Source of the DNA: Cunninghamella blakesleeana
Taxonomy: Eukaryota > Mucoromycota > Mucoromycetes > Mucorales > Cunninghamellaceae
Assembly: GCA_017871115.1 (NCBI GenBank)
Contig: JAFCIZ010000008.1
Coordinates: forward strand, 496,001 to 560,000
Direction of reading: 5' to 3'
Length of the DNA stretch: 64,000 nucleotides
Position 1 is the stretch's first letter; each line of letters opens with the position of its first letter. Below, one piece after another: positions 45,950-58,855 of the stretch. The translations under genes and the position numbers were made by a program. The notes under the pieces are model-generated. The model did not search any database and was not told the origin of the DNA. It saw nothing but the letters and a program-made list of their open reading frames with translations.

Positions 45950-46469
45950 AATTATATTAGAATAGTATAAAAAAATTTTTTTTATTACCATAATCTTTAT
46001 TTTAAAACGGCGCATACTCCTTTTTTATTCCAAATAAATTTTTTACAAGTTTTTTTTTTATAACTCCTTTTCTTTCTCTTACCTTAACCTTTTTTTTTTT
46101 CTTCACTTTAGAAAAAAAAAATTCAAATAAATAGAAGAAAAAAAAATCTTGGGGACTGACCTCTTTTTTTTTTCTTCTCTTTTTCTTTTTTTCCATTTTT
46201 TTTATTTCTTACCTTTCTCTCTCTCTCTCTCACTTTTTTTTTTTCCTCTTCTTTTTTTTTAATTTTTATTTTATATAAATTAAAATACCCTGTATTATTA
46301 TAATTATATAAAATAAAATAAGAAAAAAAAAGAATATCACCCTTCTAAGAAACAAAAAAAAAAAAAAAAAAATTATATATATTTGAAGATATAAAGTACA
46401 CTATTTGTATTTCTTCCCCATTCCTTTCCTTTCCTTTCCTTTTTTATTTATTACCCTATTTTATATTAT
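45950..46469. other. Intergenic, homopolymer-rich
   Basis: 520 bp of alternating T/C-rich and A-rich blocks (for example CT repeats at 46215-46231, an A run at 46352-46370 and CCTTT repeats near 46420-46440) upstream of the SH3 gene. Pyrimidine-rich promoter is the likeliest reading. No coding signal is believed. Confidence 0.5.
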
Positions 46470-47490
46470 ATGATGAGCGTATCTTCCTTCTCCAACTTTA
46501 GTATTCTTATTAAAAAGGTAAACCATATATATATATATATATATATAATACGTGTGTATATATACTATATATTAATATATGTACTCATTTAAATACATAC
46601 ATATATATATGTATATATATTATTGCTATTTATATTAGATTGCTCGAAAGAGTTCTTTAAGAAGATTTACTAGCACAAAAAAACAAAGAGCACAGTCCTG
46701 TCTTCATAAAACAACAAATACCACTATACAAGACCAAGATATAGGCTCAATTAGTACTTGTTCAAGTAATGAAGAAGAAAACAATATCAATAATAATAAT
46801 AATAAATCTGTTTTAAAAAATGTGCCGGTCACTACAAAAACTGAAAAACAACAACAACAACAGAAAGATAATTTAATAAATAATAATACTAATAATAACA
46901 AAGACCCTACTTTATCATCAAAGAAATCATTGGTAAATATATATAAAATAAAAAGAATAACAATAATAAAAAGATGAATTAAATAACAAACAATACTTAT
47001 TCTATTTACTATTGATACACAGGATACAATCAGTAGTTCTCGCCCACCACAAACAACTACAGTTATAACCAAAACAGAAGAGAATGATGAAGAATCAATT
47101 GATCAAGACACCATTCAAGTATCCATTCACAACAATGATGACGAAGACGAAAACGACGATAATAATAATAACGATAATAATAAACATGATGATATTCCTA
47201 AAATTAAAATAAGAGATTTTGGATACGCTACTACTTCACCATTACATCATGGACCACCACCATCATTAATAGATTATCAATCATCATCACAAATATCATT
47301 ATCTTCTACTCGATTTAATGGACGCCAAGCTCGTGCTCTTTATGATTTTATACCAGAAACAGATTATGAAATAACGATGAACGCTGGTCAATCAGTTTGG
47401 ATTCAATATCGTCAATGTGATGGCTGGCTAATGGCTGAAGTAGGTGATGAAACAGGTCTTGTTCCTGAATCTTATATTGAATTTATTTAA
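46470..47490 (+). CDS. NBP2: SH3-domain protein, Nbp2/Skb5-like
   Basis: Three exons, 46470-46517, 46639-46932 and 47023-47490, all phase 0, total 810 nt, 269 aa. The first 140 residues are Asn/Gln/Glu-rich and disordered. A short conserved patch IRDFGYATTSPLHHG precedes the C-terminal SH3 domain (about 214-268): ARALYDFIPETDYEI, WIQYRQCDGWLMAE and TGLVPESYIEFI. The DF-x...HHG patch followed by a C-terminal SH3 resembles yeast Nbp2 and S. pombe Skb5. Those bridge PAK kinase or the phosphatase Ptc1 to signalling complexes. The orthology is likely but not proven; another small SH3 adaptor is possible. Confidence 0.8.
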
Positions 47491-50228
47491 TTGACAACAA
47501 AACATCTTTTTTAATTTTTACTTTTTACTCATTATTACTATTATTACTTTTTATTACTTATTATTTATTATTTATTTATTTATTTATTTATTATTATTAT
47601 TATTATATTGTGTGTACTAAAAAAAAACCTCTTTTTCTCACTCTCTCTCTTGCTCTCACTCTCTCCTATTATTCCTATTTTATTATTGATTTTTTCTCAC
47701 TCTCACACACCTATTATTTTTTTATATATTTACGCACTCTCTCACTCTTTTTTTTTTTTTATTATTTATATGAAATAATTCCTTTTCTTCATTTATCGTT
47801 TTGATAAATTTATCTACTCCTATTCTTTTATTTCCTATTTTATATTTTTCTATATCTATTGTTTCACTATTGTTATTATTTTACTTCATCATCGTCATCA
47901 TGTTATTCTCTTTTTTTTTTTTCTTTTTTTCTTTTTTTTTTTTTCAATCTCTCTCTTGTAATAATAATAAAAATATAAAAAAACATTGAAACATTTGGAA
48001 AAAAAAAAAAAAAGTTAAATTAAAAAATGTTGTAATAAAAGAACTATTAGAAAAATGATATATATTACTTTTGTAACACGAATGAAATTGTTTTAATATT
48101 ATGATAATAGGTGGCAAGAAAATGAATGTCATTGGTTGGTCATTCTTAACTTCCGAAAAAAAAAATATTTGCCTAGAGTTTTTTATTGAAAAAGCTCAGC
48201 AATGACCAATATAAATAAGCAATGATCAAATATATATATATATATACATAAATAAAATCTATAAATAAATCATTATTATTGTAACTATGCTATATCACTT
48301 TTTTGTTAATTAATTATCTTTATATATTATATAAAGGAGAAGTAAAAAAAAAAAAAGTGGCATCTATCTTAGAGGAGTTGTATCGGAAAACCTTTTTCGG
48401 CCTCAAAAATGAACAAGTGCCGAGTGTAAAAAGAGAAAAGGATCAACAAGGCTACTATAAAAGGTAACGCTACAATTATTTAGTATCATTTTTTTTATAT
48501 TAAAAAAATATATATTCGTTTTCAAAACTCGTGTTTTTTATATTATTTTAAAAAAAAGGTTAAAAAAGAGAAGATAAAAAAAAAAGAAACTAACACATTA
48601 AAAGATATACATAAAGTGAATATACATATAGATATAGATATATATTTAAACTGGCGAAATTATTAATTCATTCAAGCTTTTCTCCCAGAATTTTGGAAAT
48701 GATAATCGTCATTTTTTTTTGATACGTAAAGATAATGACAATAGGAGAGAAATTAATATAAAATAAGTTGATTCTATTTATTTAGGAGTTCTTTAAGAAC
48801 AACAATATAACGATGTATTATTATTATAATTATTATTTTATATAATCATTTGCATAATAATAATATCAAGGTATTCCATAAAAGGTATCCTGTAGATGTT
48901 TTTTGAGAACATGTTTTTTTTTTATTGCATAATTTAATATTTTGAGTATAATGTTATTCACTTCCTTTTATAGTATTCAATTGTTACAGAAATCTCTTTT
49001 TTTTTTTTAAAAAAAAAAAAAGAAAACATTATATATTTATATATATATAAGAAAAAGTCATGCTTGTTGAATATATTAATGTGAAAAAATAAATAAAAAT
49101 AATAAAAAAAAAAAGTTAAGAAAATCTTAATATTAAAGAACAAATATAGTAATAATATTCAAAAATATAAAACAAAAAATAATACTAATAATAATAGTCA
49201 TCATCATCGGATTTTCTTATGTGTTGACATTTATCTTTTTTTGTTATATAAGCAACGTTCCTTAAATTTAGAATCATATAATCCAAAACCGGGGTAATTA
49301 CAGAATTCACCTTCTATATTAAAGAGAATGGTTTTACTTAGAGGTCCAATGAAATTTTTTTTTATTATTATTATAATAAAAATAACAATTGTAAGCAAAA
49401 ACTAATATTTATAAGGATTTTTTTTTTTTGAACACTGGGTTTAAATCGTTTTCTTTGTTATTATTTTTTAATACGTAATTATCCTTAATGGTGAAAATGA
49501 GGGTGATCATTTAGGATTATTATTATTATTATTATTATCTTTTTTCATATGGAATATTATTCATCTTTTAGGATTTTTAAGATAAAAAAAAAAAGGTTAA
49601 AAATTTTTATTTAATAGGGACCTTTTTTTTTATATATATATTTTTCTTGTACAACAACTATTAATAATATATTAAAGCCAAATATTGGGGGGGGGAAGGC
49701 AGAAAGTCAATTTTAACAGTAGTTGTCCATGTTGAGTTTAAAAAAAGAAAATAATGAGAGAAAGAATATTAATTTTTTTTAAGAGCTTGTATATATATAT
49801 ATTTCTTATTATACCTACATATATATAATTATGTTTATAAATGTAATATATGTATGTTTATATAATTTATATTATATATTCTTATTACTTTTTTTAAAAA
49901 TAAAAAAAATTAATAACATAGTAATTTATTTTAAACCTTGGTGTGTTACATGAATATTTTTATTTTATTATTTATTTTATTTTGTCCTTTAATGAAAGAG
50001 AAAAAAAAAATTAGATTGTTGATCAATGGTAATCATAATAATAAATATCCAAATTAAAAATATACAAAATGACATAAAAGAATAAGATCAAATAATAATA
50101 ATAATAATAATAAATAATAAGTAATTTTTTTTTTTTAATAATGATGAGAATATCATCATCGTCATCATCCCACTCTTTATTCCATCTTTTATTCTTATTT
50201 TTTTTTTTAAAAAAAAATTGTATCACCA
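47491..50228. other. 2.7-kb gene-free AT-rich region
   Basis: The longest gene-free stretch in the window. It contains pyrimidine-rich DNA after the SH3 gene (47620-47960), a T12A13 tract (48997-49021), an eight-G run around 49687-49694, a T11A9 tract (50198-50217) and trinucleotide stretches. Frames in it are homopolymer translations with no protein-like composition. No tRNA, snRNA or mobile element is recognised, although a non-coding RNA cannot be excluded by eye. Confidence 0.5.
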
Positions 50229-52295
50229 TCAACAACCATCGAATCCGTTTGCATATTTCTTCTCGAAATCATTTAATTCAACCCATTTACTTTGTTTAAA
50301 TAACAGAGGGAAATTTGTTGATGCTTGATTAGCTTTTTCTTTTAATACTTGTTTGGTTTCTTCTTGATCTTTTTTATCTTTAAAAAAGGAATCGAGATCT
50401 ATAACACGATAATCTTTGGATCCACAATATTTTTTTAATAACTGGTTTGCATGATGACATTCAACGCTAATTAAAAAATTTAAATGTATATGTATATATG
50501 TATATAAATATAAATAAATAAATACATATATAATAATAACTTTAAAAAAACCTTAATCCTATTTTTATATACGCAACCTTTTTTTTTATATTTTTTTCAA
50601 ATTTTGTTACCTAAAAGTGTCACAATATAAAATAATAGGATATTTCCTTAAAGTAAAATCAACCCATGATTTTGGCGGATCTTTTAATACCAAAGTGTAT
50701 AACGTAGGAGGTAAATGAATGACGACAGGTTGTTGAATAAATGTTTTTGTAAAATCTAACCAGCGCCTATGTTTTAAATCATTCAACATCTTTTTAACAG
50801 GTCCTTTTATATCTATTCTATCCAATCCATGGGTTATATTGATTACTTTATAATAATCTGGGTTTGCCGTAAAAAGAGTGGGGGAGGAGGTGATGATGTG
50901 TGTAAATCGATGTTGTTCTAAATAATCATCCAATGTTGGTTGGATGGATTCATTTTTACTGTATTGCCATGTTGAATACCGTTCTCCAAACCGAGAAGCA
51001 CCCGTCATGGCGGTTTTCACATCCATATGTACATATACTTTTTCATGTTGATCTGCGAGTTGATGTAAAGCTGTTAAGGCTTCCCCGCCAGGATAATTTT
51101 TACTTGATATATACATTGAAAAAAGAGAAGCCATAAAAGATCCAATGATACCAGCTAAAAGAATCATACTAATCATCAATCTTTTGAACTGATTTACTAT
51201 TGCTGTTGGGGACTGTCGTCGTTGCCGTTTCAAAATAAAATCGGATGCTTTTTTACTTGCTGCAGCTGTAAAGACAGGAATTGTATAAACAATAAAACGC
51301 CATTCTTTATGAGGTAAACAAGAAAAGATCAGGACATAAATGATAAACGGACACAGTAAACGACGAGTCATTGGCTGAGTAAAAAGGCCCCATATAACAA
51401 ATGGATAAGCAATCATCAATAATCTCGGTAAAAATATAAAAAAATAAGAATAAAATGGTAAGGTACCCCATTCCGAACTTTTGTTTAAAATAGCATTAAA
51501 ATAGAACACCATGCCTTCAGGCCATAACCATTTCTGCCAAAACCAAGAATCAACCAAGATGGTGATAAGAAGACTGCTTAGACAAGAGAGGAAGAGAGTA
51601 GAAGCCATTTCTTTAAAAGTAAATATTGTTATGTTAGAGTTGGATGCTGATAAACGATATTGATGATTCATAATCAATTCATAAATAATTAAAATCACAA
51701 GTAAAATGCCACATTCAAAACGAAATATAATCCCAGCAATGGATAGATAAAAGATCATGTACTTTAAATGATAAACTCGATGACTAGAGGCAGCCATACT
51801 TTTAATCCAATGAGATAAGCCAAAGAGTGCCAATGGTAGTGCAAACATATTTGGTAACGTCCGACTAGACCAAAAAATAATATGAAATTGACACCAAGTG
51901 AAGAGATAAAAATAAGTACTGGTGATGGAGCCATATAAGTGTTGTAAACTTTTTCCGAATTGGTATATTCCTAAAAACACAATACTACCTAACACTACAC
52001 GCACAATATATTGTTCTATAAATTGATTAGTTTGTTGCTGTAAAGAACTGGAAAAGACAGAAAGTGGCCATAAGATGAATAGTTTGGTAAAAAGTGCAAT
52101 GACTAAACTTCCAATAAAAGTGCGTGGTACCACACCAGGGAATTCAATATGATCATAGTGAGAAAGTTTTGTTTGATGATGTAATATATCGTGTATCGCT
52201 TGTAAATTAAAACTTTCTTCAACTTTGGTATATGGACAATAGATGCAATAAAATAATATCAAAATATAAACTATTAATGCAATAGGTTGTTTCAT
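50229..52295 (-). CDS. ALG12: ALG12 alpha-1,6-mannosyltransferase with glutaredoxin-like C-terminal domain
   Basis: Two exons, 52295-50611 and 50466-50229, total 1923 nt, 640 aa. The GT22 part is clear: KVEESFNLQAIHDILHH, FPGVVPRTFIGSL, multiple membrane helices and the luminal HKEWRFIVYTIP motif. ALG12 adds the eighth mannose (alpha-1,6) to the lipid-linked oligosaccharide in the ER. The phase-2 intron near the 3' end (donor GTAACA, acceptor TTAG) extends the protein by about 79 residues. The junction reads KYPIILYCDTF-S-VECHHANQLL, continues with YRVIDLDSFF and FPLLFKQSKWVE, and ends FDGC. That order is like a glutaredoxin: strand, Cys motif, helix, strand, and PxxF before the last strands. 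The motif is SVEC, keeping only the second Cys. The fusion is read from the sequence; the Grx-like fold is inference. Confidence 0.85.
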
Positions 52296-53254
52296 GATGC
52301 CTCTCTTTCCCCTTTTTTAATGAATGAGTAAAGACAAGAGAATTATAATAAAATATCAAAAGCTACTTAAAAGGGGAAAGTAGCGCGTTTTATTTTAACA
52401 AAATAGAGACATAAAAAACATAAAAAAGCTAAAAGAGAGAAAGAAAAAATAACCTATTTTATTTTTTGGGTATGTTGGTAATTATTATTTTTTTGGGGGG
52501 GGGGGGAAGTGAAAAAAAAAATTAAAAAAGATAGACACAGCTTTTTAAAACTCCGGAAAAGGCACACCATGGAATGAAATCTTTATTTTATTTCGGCAAT
52601 CATTTTTTTTTTCCTTCTTTTTCTTTCTTTTCTCTCTTTTTTATTATTATATTTCTAATATAGAGTTTAATTTTTTTTAGTTATTAGCTTATTTTTTTTT
52701 CTTTTTTTAATATTAATTATAATAATCATATTCATAATCATAATAATCATAATAATAATAACAATTATAATATATTGCTTTTAACTTTTTCATCTTGAAT
52801 CGATTTATCCCCCATTCCTCTCCTTTTTCATTTTTTTTTTTTTTTTTTTTTTTTTTTCATTCTCTTTTTTTGATTTCATTTACCATTAGACACGTTCTTT
52901 TTTATATATTTTTGTAATTTGATTTTATATTGTATTATTATAATCCCCCTTCTTGTATATTTTATTTACACTTTTTCTTTCTTTCTTTTTTTTTTTATTC
53001 ACTCAAAAAATTACATACATATATAAATATAAATATATATATTCAATTTCTCCTTCTTTTTATATATATATATATATATATATATAAATATATTACTATT
53101 ATTTACAGCTACAACTGCAATCTACTATTATACAACAATAACATCTACTTTATAAATATATACATAATCAATCATAAATACAATCACCATTATATTCCCG
53201 TTTAAAAGCATATTAAATAATCATAAATATCATTATAATAATAATAATAATAAT
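52296..53254. promoter_or_regulatory. Divergent intergenic region, ALG12 and arrestin promoters
   Basis: 959 bp between divergently transcribed genes. It holds the TTTAAAACTCCGG element (52545-52556), a 12-G run at 52495-52506, a T run of over 20 at about 52833-52857, and an (AT)n block at 53061-53085. No coding signal is seen. Confidence 0.5.
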
Positions 53255-56200
53255 ATGAAAGATGGATTTCGACGATTTGAAGTGGAACCAGTTAACGATA
53301 CACTTGATTTTATGGGCCCACCAAGGTCATCCGATACAATCAAATTATTAGAAGGCAATGTCAGATTATCTTTGACTCGGCCAGTAAAAATACGTAGTAT
53401 GGCTATTAAATTTAAAGGATTTGGAAAAGTAGATATAAAGGGCAAATTTAATCATGTTAATATATGTCAGCCCATGTTACCAAAATTAAAATGTACCATT
53501 GCAGGGAAAACAAATTTATCAGTAGGGGATCATCTTATACCTTGGGATATGGAAATACCAAATTTGTACCCACCATCTTTATCTAATAAACGATGTTCGG
53601 TTTATTATCGTATTGAAGTTGTCATTACATTTCATTTGGCTAAATCCATTACCATTGAACATCCTATTATCTTAAGGCGTCATTTATTACCTTGTATGGA
53701 ATTCGCTCCTTTAGTAGAAACAAAACTTTATGATCACACCGTTCCTGCTAAATTTCATTATGAAATTGAAGCGCCTCAAATTATTTGCTTGGATCAACAA
53801 GTCTTACCTTTTGCTGTTAAGTACCTTTGTATTGCTAATCAAAAAGCTGTTCAAAATATTCGTACTCAATTAACTCAAATTGAACTTTATAGGTAAAAAT
53901 TATAATAAAATAATAATATAGAAATAAGCTAAAATAAAATAAAAAAAAAGAAAAAAGAGTAAAAAAGGGAAAGAAAGAAAGAATAGATTGGAAACACAAA
54001 TAAAATTAATTTTGTTACTTTAATATATAAATATACTTAAAATGATATATATTTAGAGTAGTAAAAAAAAAAAAAAAAAAAAAAAAATGTTGGGTGCAAC
54101 GGGAAAAAAAATAAATGGAATTTTAGTGTATTCCTTTTTTTTTTTTTATATTTTATATTTTTTTCACATATATTTATTATATCACTCACTTGTATATCTT
54201 TTATTTTTCTTTTATAGAATGAATACAATTTCCAAAACCGATTCAGATTTAACTCAGATACCAATGGACCTATTTAATTTGGAGGCCAAGGTAATACAAT
54301 GTAAAGACCGTCGTGATTATGCAAAGTTTGTCAAACGTACCATACCAGCCTTTATACATTCTGTGGATCAAACTCGCTCATCAGCATGGAAACAACCCAT
54401 TGTTTTAAGACATAAATTACATCCTTTTTTACAGAGTACATTTGATTCCCCATTAGTTACTATTCATCATCAATTAGAAATCACTTTTCAATTTGATCAT
54501 CGTTTTGAAGATATAAAAGCCAAAATACCCATCATCATTGCATCTATCCCATCTTCTCAAAATAAAAAAATATTACCACCTATTATGACATCTGCTGCTG
54601 AACACGGACTCAATCCATCACCTGCTGATTCAAAATATCCTTTTGAAACCATCACACGATTTGAAAGTATGAATGTAGTTCCAGAAGTCAATGATCGTTC
54701 TGTACCAAGAGCTTCCGAAGATTCTACCATGCGTTGTGCTGTTGCTAGTGTCATCATGGATCCTAATGTAACACAGCTTGATTTACATGATCAGCCTCCT
54801 CTTCCTCCTCTTCCTACTCTATCTAAACAGCAACAACAAAAACAAACTAATCAGAATGATATACCTATCTGGAAATCAGCATTGCCTTTGCCTCCACCAC
54901 CATCATCTCACCATCAAAATAAAATCCATCATCCTAGAAAAAATAACATTATTACTCATGGTCAACCTAAGCAACCTCTACCAGAAAATTATAATCGATG
55001 TAATTCAGCTTTAGATTTTAATATGTACGAACAGCAACAACAACAACGGCAACAACAACTCATGATACATGAAGAAAGACCTAGGACAACAACACCCTTT
55101 CAAAGAAGACAAGACGGTACTCATCCTAGTCGCCGTAGAAGACAACTGCCTCCTATTGATGTAGAATTAGCAAATGGATTAAAACCTAAAATTAAAATCA
55201 TTGTTAACCCTCTAAGTCAAAAAACAAATTCAAGCTCAGAAGTCTTACCTGAAGCGGATCGTGATATTATTTTATCTTCCAAATCAAATAAACACCAACA
55301 ATTACAACAACTATCAACAAATGATGTTAATGAATATGAAGAAGAAGATGAAGAAGTAAAATATATAATGGAAGAGGAAGAAGAAGATGATGATGATCCA
55401 TTTGATTTCCAATCAGTTTATTCTGATTTATCATTAGCTAGTCCTGGTGCACCAAGTCTCAGTTCCTCAGCAACTGAAGCTTCAGTAGGAAGTCACCATA
55501 CGTTACTAACAAGACCTCCTTCACCAAGTTTCCGCCCAGCTCCGGGATTGCCAGCTAATGTAGCCTTAAGATCACATGATGAACGTCCTACAGCTTTAGT
55601 AGAAGAATCATTTCAATATACAACCATTACCTCACCAGCCATTGCAACGGTTGCTTCTTCGGTTATTTTATCGCCCTGTCAAAGTAGTGCATCTACCACA
55701 TCGTCTAATAGAAGAAGAATTGCTTTATCTTCGGTGTCGTCCATCATGAATAGTGCGGCTAGTGCTAGTGGGACTGATGCTATTTCATTCCGATCATTTG
55801 GTGGCCCATTTCCTTCCTCTTCCTCCTCTCATGCTGCAACTGCTAGACAATCTAATGGAAGTAGTATTATACCTCTATCCACCGCATCCTCATTTCACTT
55901 TCCCTCACAGCACATGCCACCTCTTCCTCCTTATCCAAATCATCATAAACTTTTATCACCTCTCTCTTTACGTGATTCTGTCTCTGTAGATCCTGATAAT
56001 CAAGATTTAATTCAGCAATCTATTAGTCCAAATAGTATAAATACAGCTGAAGCTAAGCAACATTATTTACATGCTAAATTACCACCTATTCCAACATTAA
56101 ATCAACAACAGGACCCTACTTCTTCCTCATTACCTTCTTTACCTCCTTTACCATCTCATCCACTTCCTCATGATAGTCAACATAATGAAGTTATACCAAG

Positions 56201-56555
56201 GAGAAGAAGACGAAGAAAAAATCCAAACGGTGGTGAAGATGAAGACGAAGATGATGAAGAGATTAATACAACGAAAAGAATGACAAGATTGTATACAGAT
56301 GATAGCGATGATGAAACTTTAGATCCTTTACCACCTATACCAGAAAAACGAATCATCAATACAATTACTACTACACATCCTTTTTCGTCTTCTACAACAT
56401 CATCAACTCATTCTCATTCTTCAAATAATAACAATAATAATACAACTACTACACCTTTGATTTTATCTTCAGGTCCTCCTCAATTACCAAGATTATCTTT
56501 TGGTATTGCTTTAGGTGATGCTTTAGGTTTAGATCAATTTAAAAAGAAATTTTAA
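53255..56555 (+). CDS. Arrestin-domain protein with long disordered tail
   Basis: Two exons, 53255-53892 and 54218-56555, total 2976 nt, 991 aa; the 325-nt intron contains a long A run. The N-terminal arrestin fold (about 1-380) has GNVRLSLTRPVKIRSMAIKF, WDMEIPNLYPPSLSNK, YYRIEVVITF and, after the intron, VIQCKDRRDYAKFV and LEITFQFDH. The remaining 600 residues are Ser/Pro/Gln-rich with acidic and basic patches. Fungal alpha-arrestins direct the Rsp5-type ubiquitin ligase to plasma-membrane transporters, normally through PPxY motifs. No exact PPxY is seen here; the nearest is LPPYP. The call as an arrestin is firm; its cargo is unknown. Confidence 0.85.
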
Positions 56556-57264
56556 AAATATATATATATATAAGGGAATTATAACAATAATAATATTAAG
56601 GGAAAATGGGTATTAAACTAAAAAAGGAAAAAGTTAAAAGTGTGTGTTTTTATAAAAAAAATGAATAAACTATTTATATATACAGTGTTTTTATTTTATA
56701 TATACTTCATTAATAAAAATAATAATAAACTAAACTAAAATAAATAAATATGTATACATTTTACATTATTAGCTTTTTTTTATTTTTTTTAAAAATAATA
56801 TTAATAATAATGATTATTTTTTTTTTTTAAAAAAAAAAAAGATAAACATAAAGAAGAACAAAATAATAAAAGAACAATAATATAAATTCTTGGTCTGTCA
56901 TTGTTATATATCTACGAATTTTACAATTTTTGGCAACATTTTGTTTTTTTAAAAAATAATATTATTAAATTCACTAGATTAGATTTATGTAAATAAATAT
57001 AAATGTCAATTACTTATTAGTAAAATGCTTTCATTTTTTCAAAAGTAAAATATTTAAATAATAGATATGTATGATTTTTGATCAATGATTTATTATTTTC
57101 TAAAAAGTACATTGACGGAGTAAAAATATAAATTTAGTCAGCTTTTTTTTTTCATTTAAAAAAAAATTAAGTCTAATATTTTATAACCTTCTTTCACTTT
57201 TCACTTTCTATTTTTTAGCCCTTCTTCTTCTTTTACTTTATTTTAAAATAAAATAAAATATAAT
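56556..57264. other. Intergenic, AT-rich
   Basis: 709 bp between the arrestin and PEX2. It contains a T12A12 self-complementary tract (56817-56840) and a pyrimidine-rich promoter-like segment just before the PEX2 start (57181-57240). No coding signal. Confidence 0.5.
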
Positions 57265-58855
57265 ATGTCACGTTTACCTTCACAACCACCTGTACCAGAA
57301 TGGTCATCAGATTGGAAACAGATTCAACCTACTTTACGTAAAATACGACGATCCATGGCTTCTTTACGTACTTCATCTTTAAAAGTTATGAGAGTCAGTC
57401 AATTAGATTCTGATATTTTAGATATTGAACTTTTTGATATTTTAAAAGAACAACTATGGAAAGCTCTTTCGCTATTCAAGGTATATAGATATATATAAGT
57501 ATTAGTATAAAAAGACAGGAAATATATATATATATATATAAATTCGACTTTTTTTTAACTTTATCATGTATATTATTGTAGCCCACTATAAAGGAAAATT
57601 TTGAACCAGAAATGTTGGCCATATTAAACTTTATTTTATTTAAACTTTCAGTATATGATTCTTCAGCTACTTATGGCGCACAATTACAAAACTTGAAGTA
57701 TAGAAACGAGTGGGAGCATAGTGGCATATGTAATATAAATAATAGCAATTGATTTTTAAATTATATGAGGTGTAATCGTACTTACTCTGTTTCTTTCTTT
57801 TTTTTCTCTTTTTTTTTTTTTTTTAATATTTACATATTTATGTTATTTTATTAGTGGAATCGATTGCTAAAGACGCACCATTAACAAAAACACAAAAAAT
57901 TATATATGGTATTTTAACTGTTGGAGGACAATATGCATGGACTCGTTCAAATAGATATATTACCGAAAAAGGATGGGGAGAGCTTGATGAGGTAAACTGT
58001 TATTAAGAATAAAGTAATATACAATGGGCATTATGATTTGAGTTTTACTCATTTATTTTTTTTATTATATTTTTATTATACTAGTCTGATACAAGAAATA
58101 AAGTGTATAGAGTATTACAAGCTGGAGAAAAATACTGGAAAGCCTTTTCTTTATTAAACTTTTTGGTGTTTTTATATAACGGAAAGTAAGTTGTAAAAAT
58201 ATAAAAAAAATAAAAGAGAAAAATGAAGAGTACATATATTTTTTTAAATAAGATCATTAAATATTATCACCATTTTTTTATTTTTTATTTTTTTAGGTAT
58301 CGAACATTAATTGATCGATTTTTATGTATGAGATTAGTTTATGCAAAGAAATCCTTAAATAGACAAGTCAGTTTTGAATTTTTAAATCGACAAATGGTGT
58401 GGCATGCTTTTACAGAATTTTTGCTCTTTTTGGTTCCTTTGATCAATATTGAAAAATTAAAATTAAAATTAACAAGAATGTTATTACCTAAATCTTTTCT
58501 AGTTTCATCCAAAGGCTATGATCAGTTGCCTGAAAATCAATGTGCTATATGCCATGATAATAGTAATTCTAGTAACTCCTCTTCAAATGATGCACAACAT
58601 CAGACTCCTTTAGGTCAAGTACAAGATTATACTGTGCATAATCCTTATCAAGCCAACTGTGGTCATACGTATTGTTATTATTGTATCCAATCTAAAATAG
58701 TGGTCTTTGGTGGTGAATGGCCTTGTTTAAGATGTGGGGAAAAAGTAGAATCTATTCATAAGGTGATTCATAAAGTAGAGGACGTAGATATTCAAAAAGA
58801 GGAAGATAATGGTGATGATAAAAACGAAAAAGTAGATGAAAATAAAAAGGAATGA
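57265..58855 (+). CDS. PEX2: PEX2, peroxisomal RING E3 subunit
   Basis: Five exons, 57265-57480, 57582-57729, 57855-57991, 58085-58185 and 58297-58855, total 1161 nt, 386 aa. N-terminal helical Pex2/Pex12 domain: RVSQLDSDILDIELFDIL, QLWKALSLFK, KYWKAFSLLNFLVFLYNGKYRTL, then VYAKKSLNRQVSFEFLNRQ with hydrophobic segments and a VWHAF motif. The C-terminal RING has CAICHDN, an Asn/Ser-rich insert, NCGHTYCYYC and CLRCGEKV. PEX2, PEX10 and PEX12 form the peroxisomal membrane channel and ligase that monoubiquitinates PEX5 for recycling. A roughly 50-residue acidic tail follows the RING. Confidence 0.93.

Noticed and set aside
47610..48132. Several overlapping ORFs downstream of the SH3 gene
   Set aside because: All are translations of T/C-rich or A-rich runs without protein-like composition.
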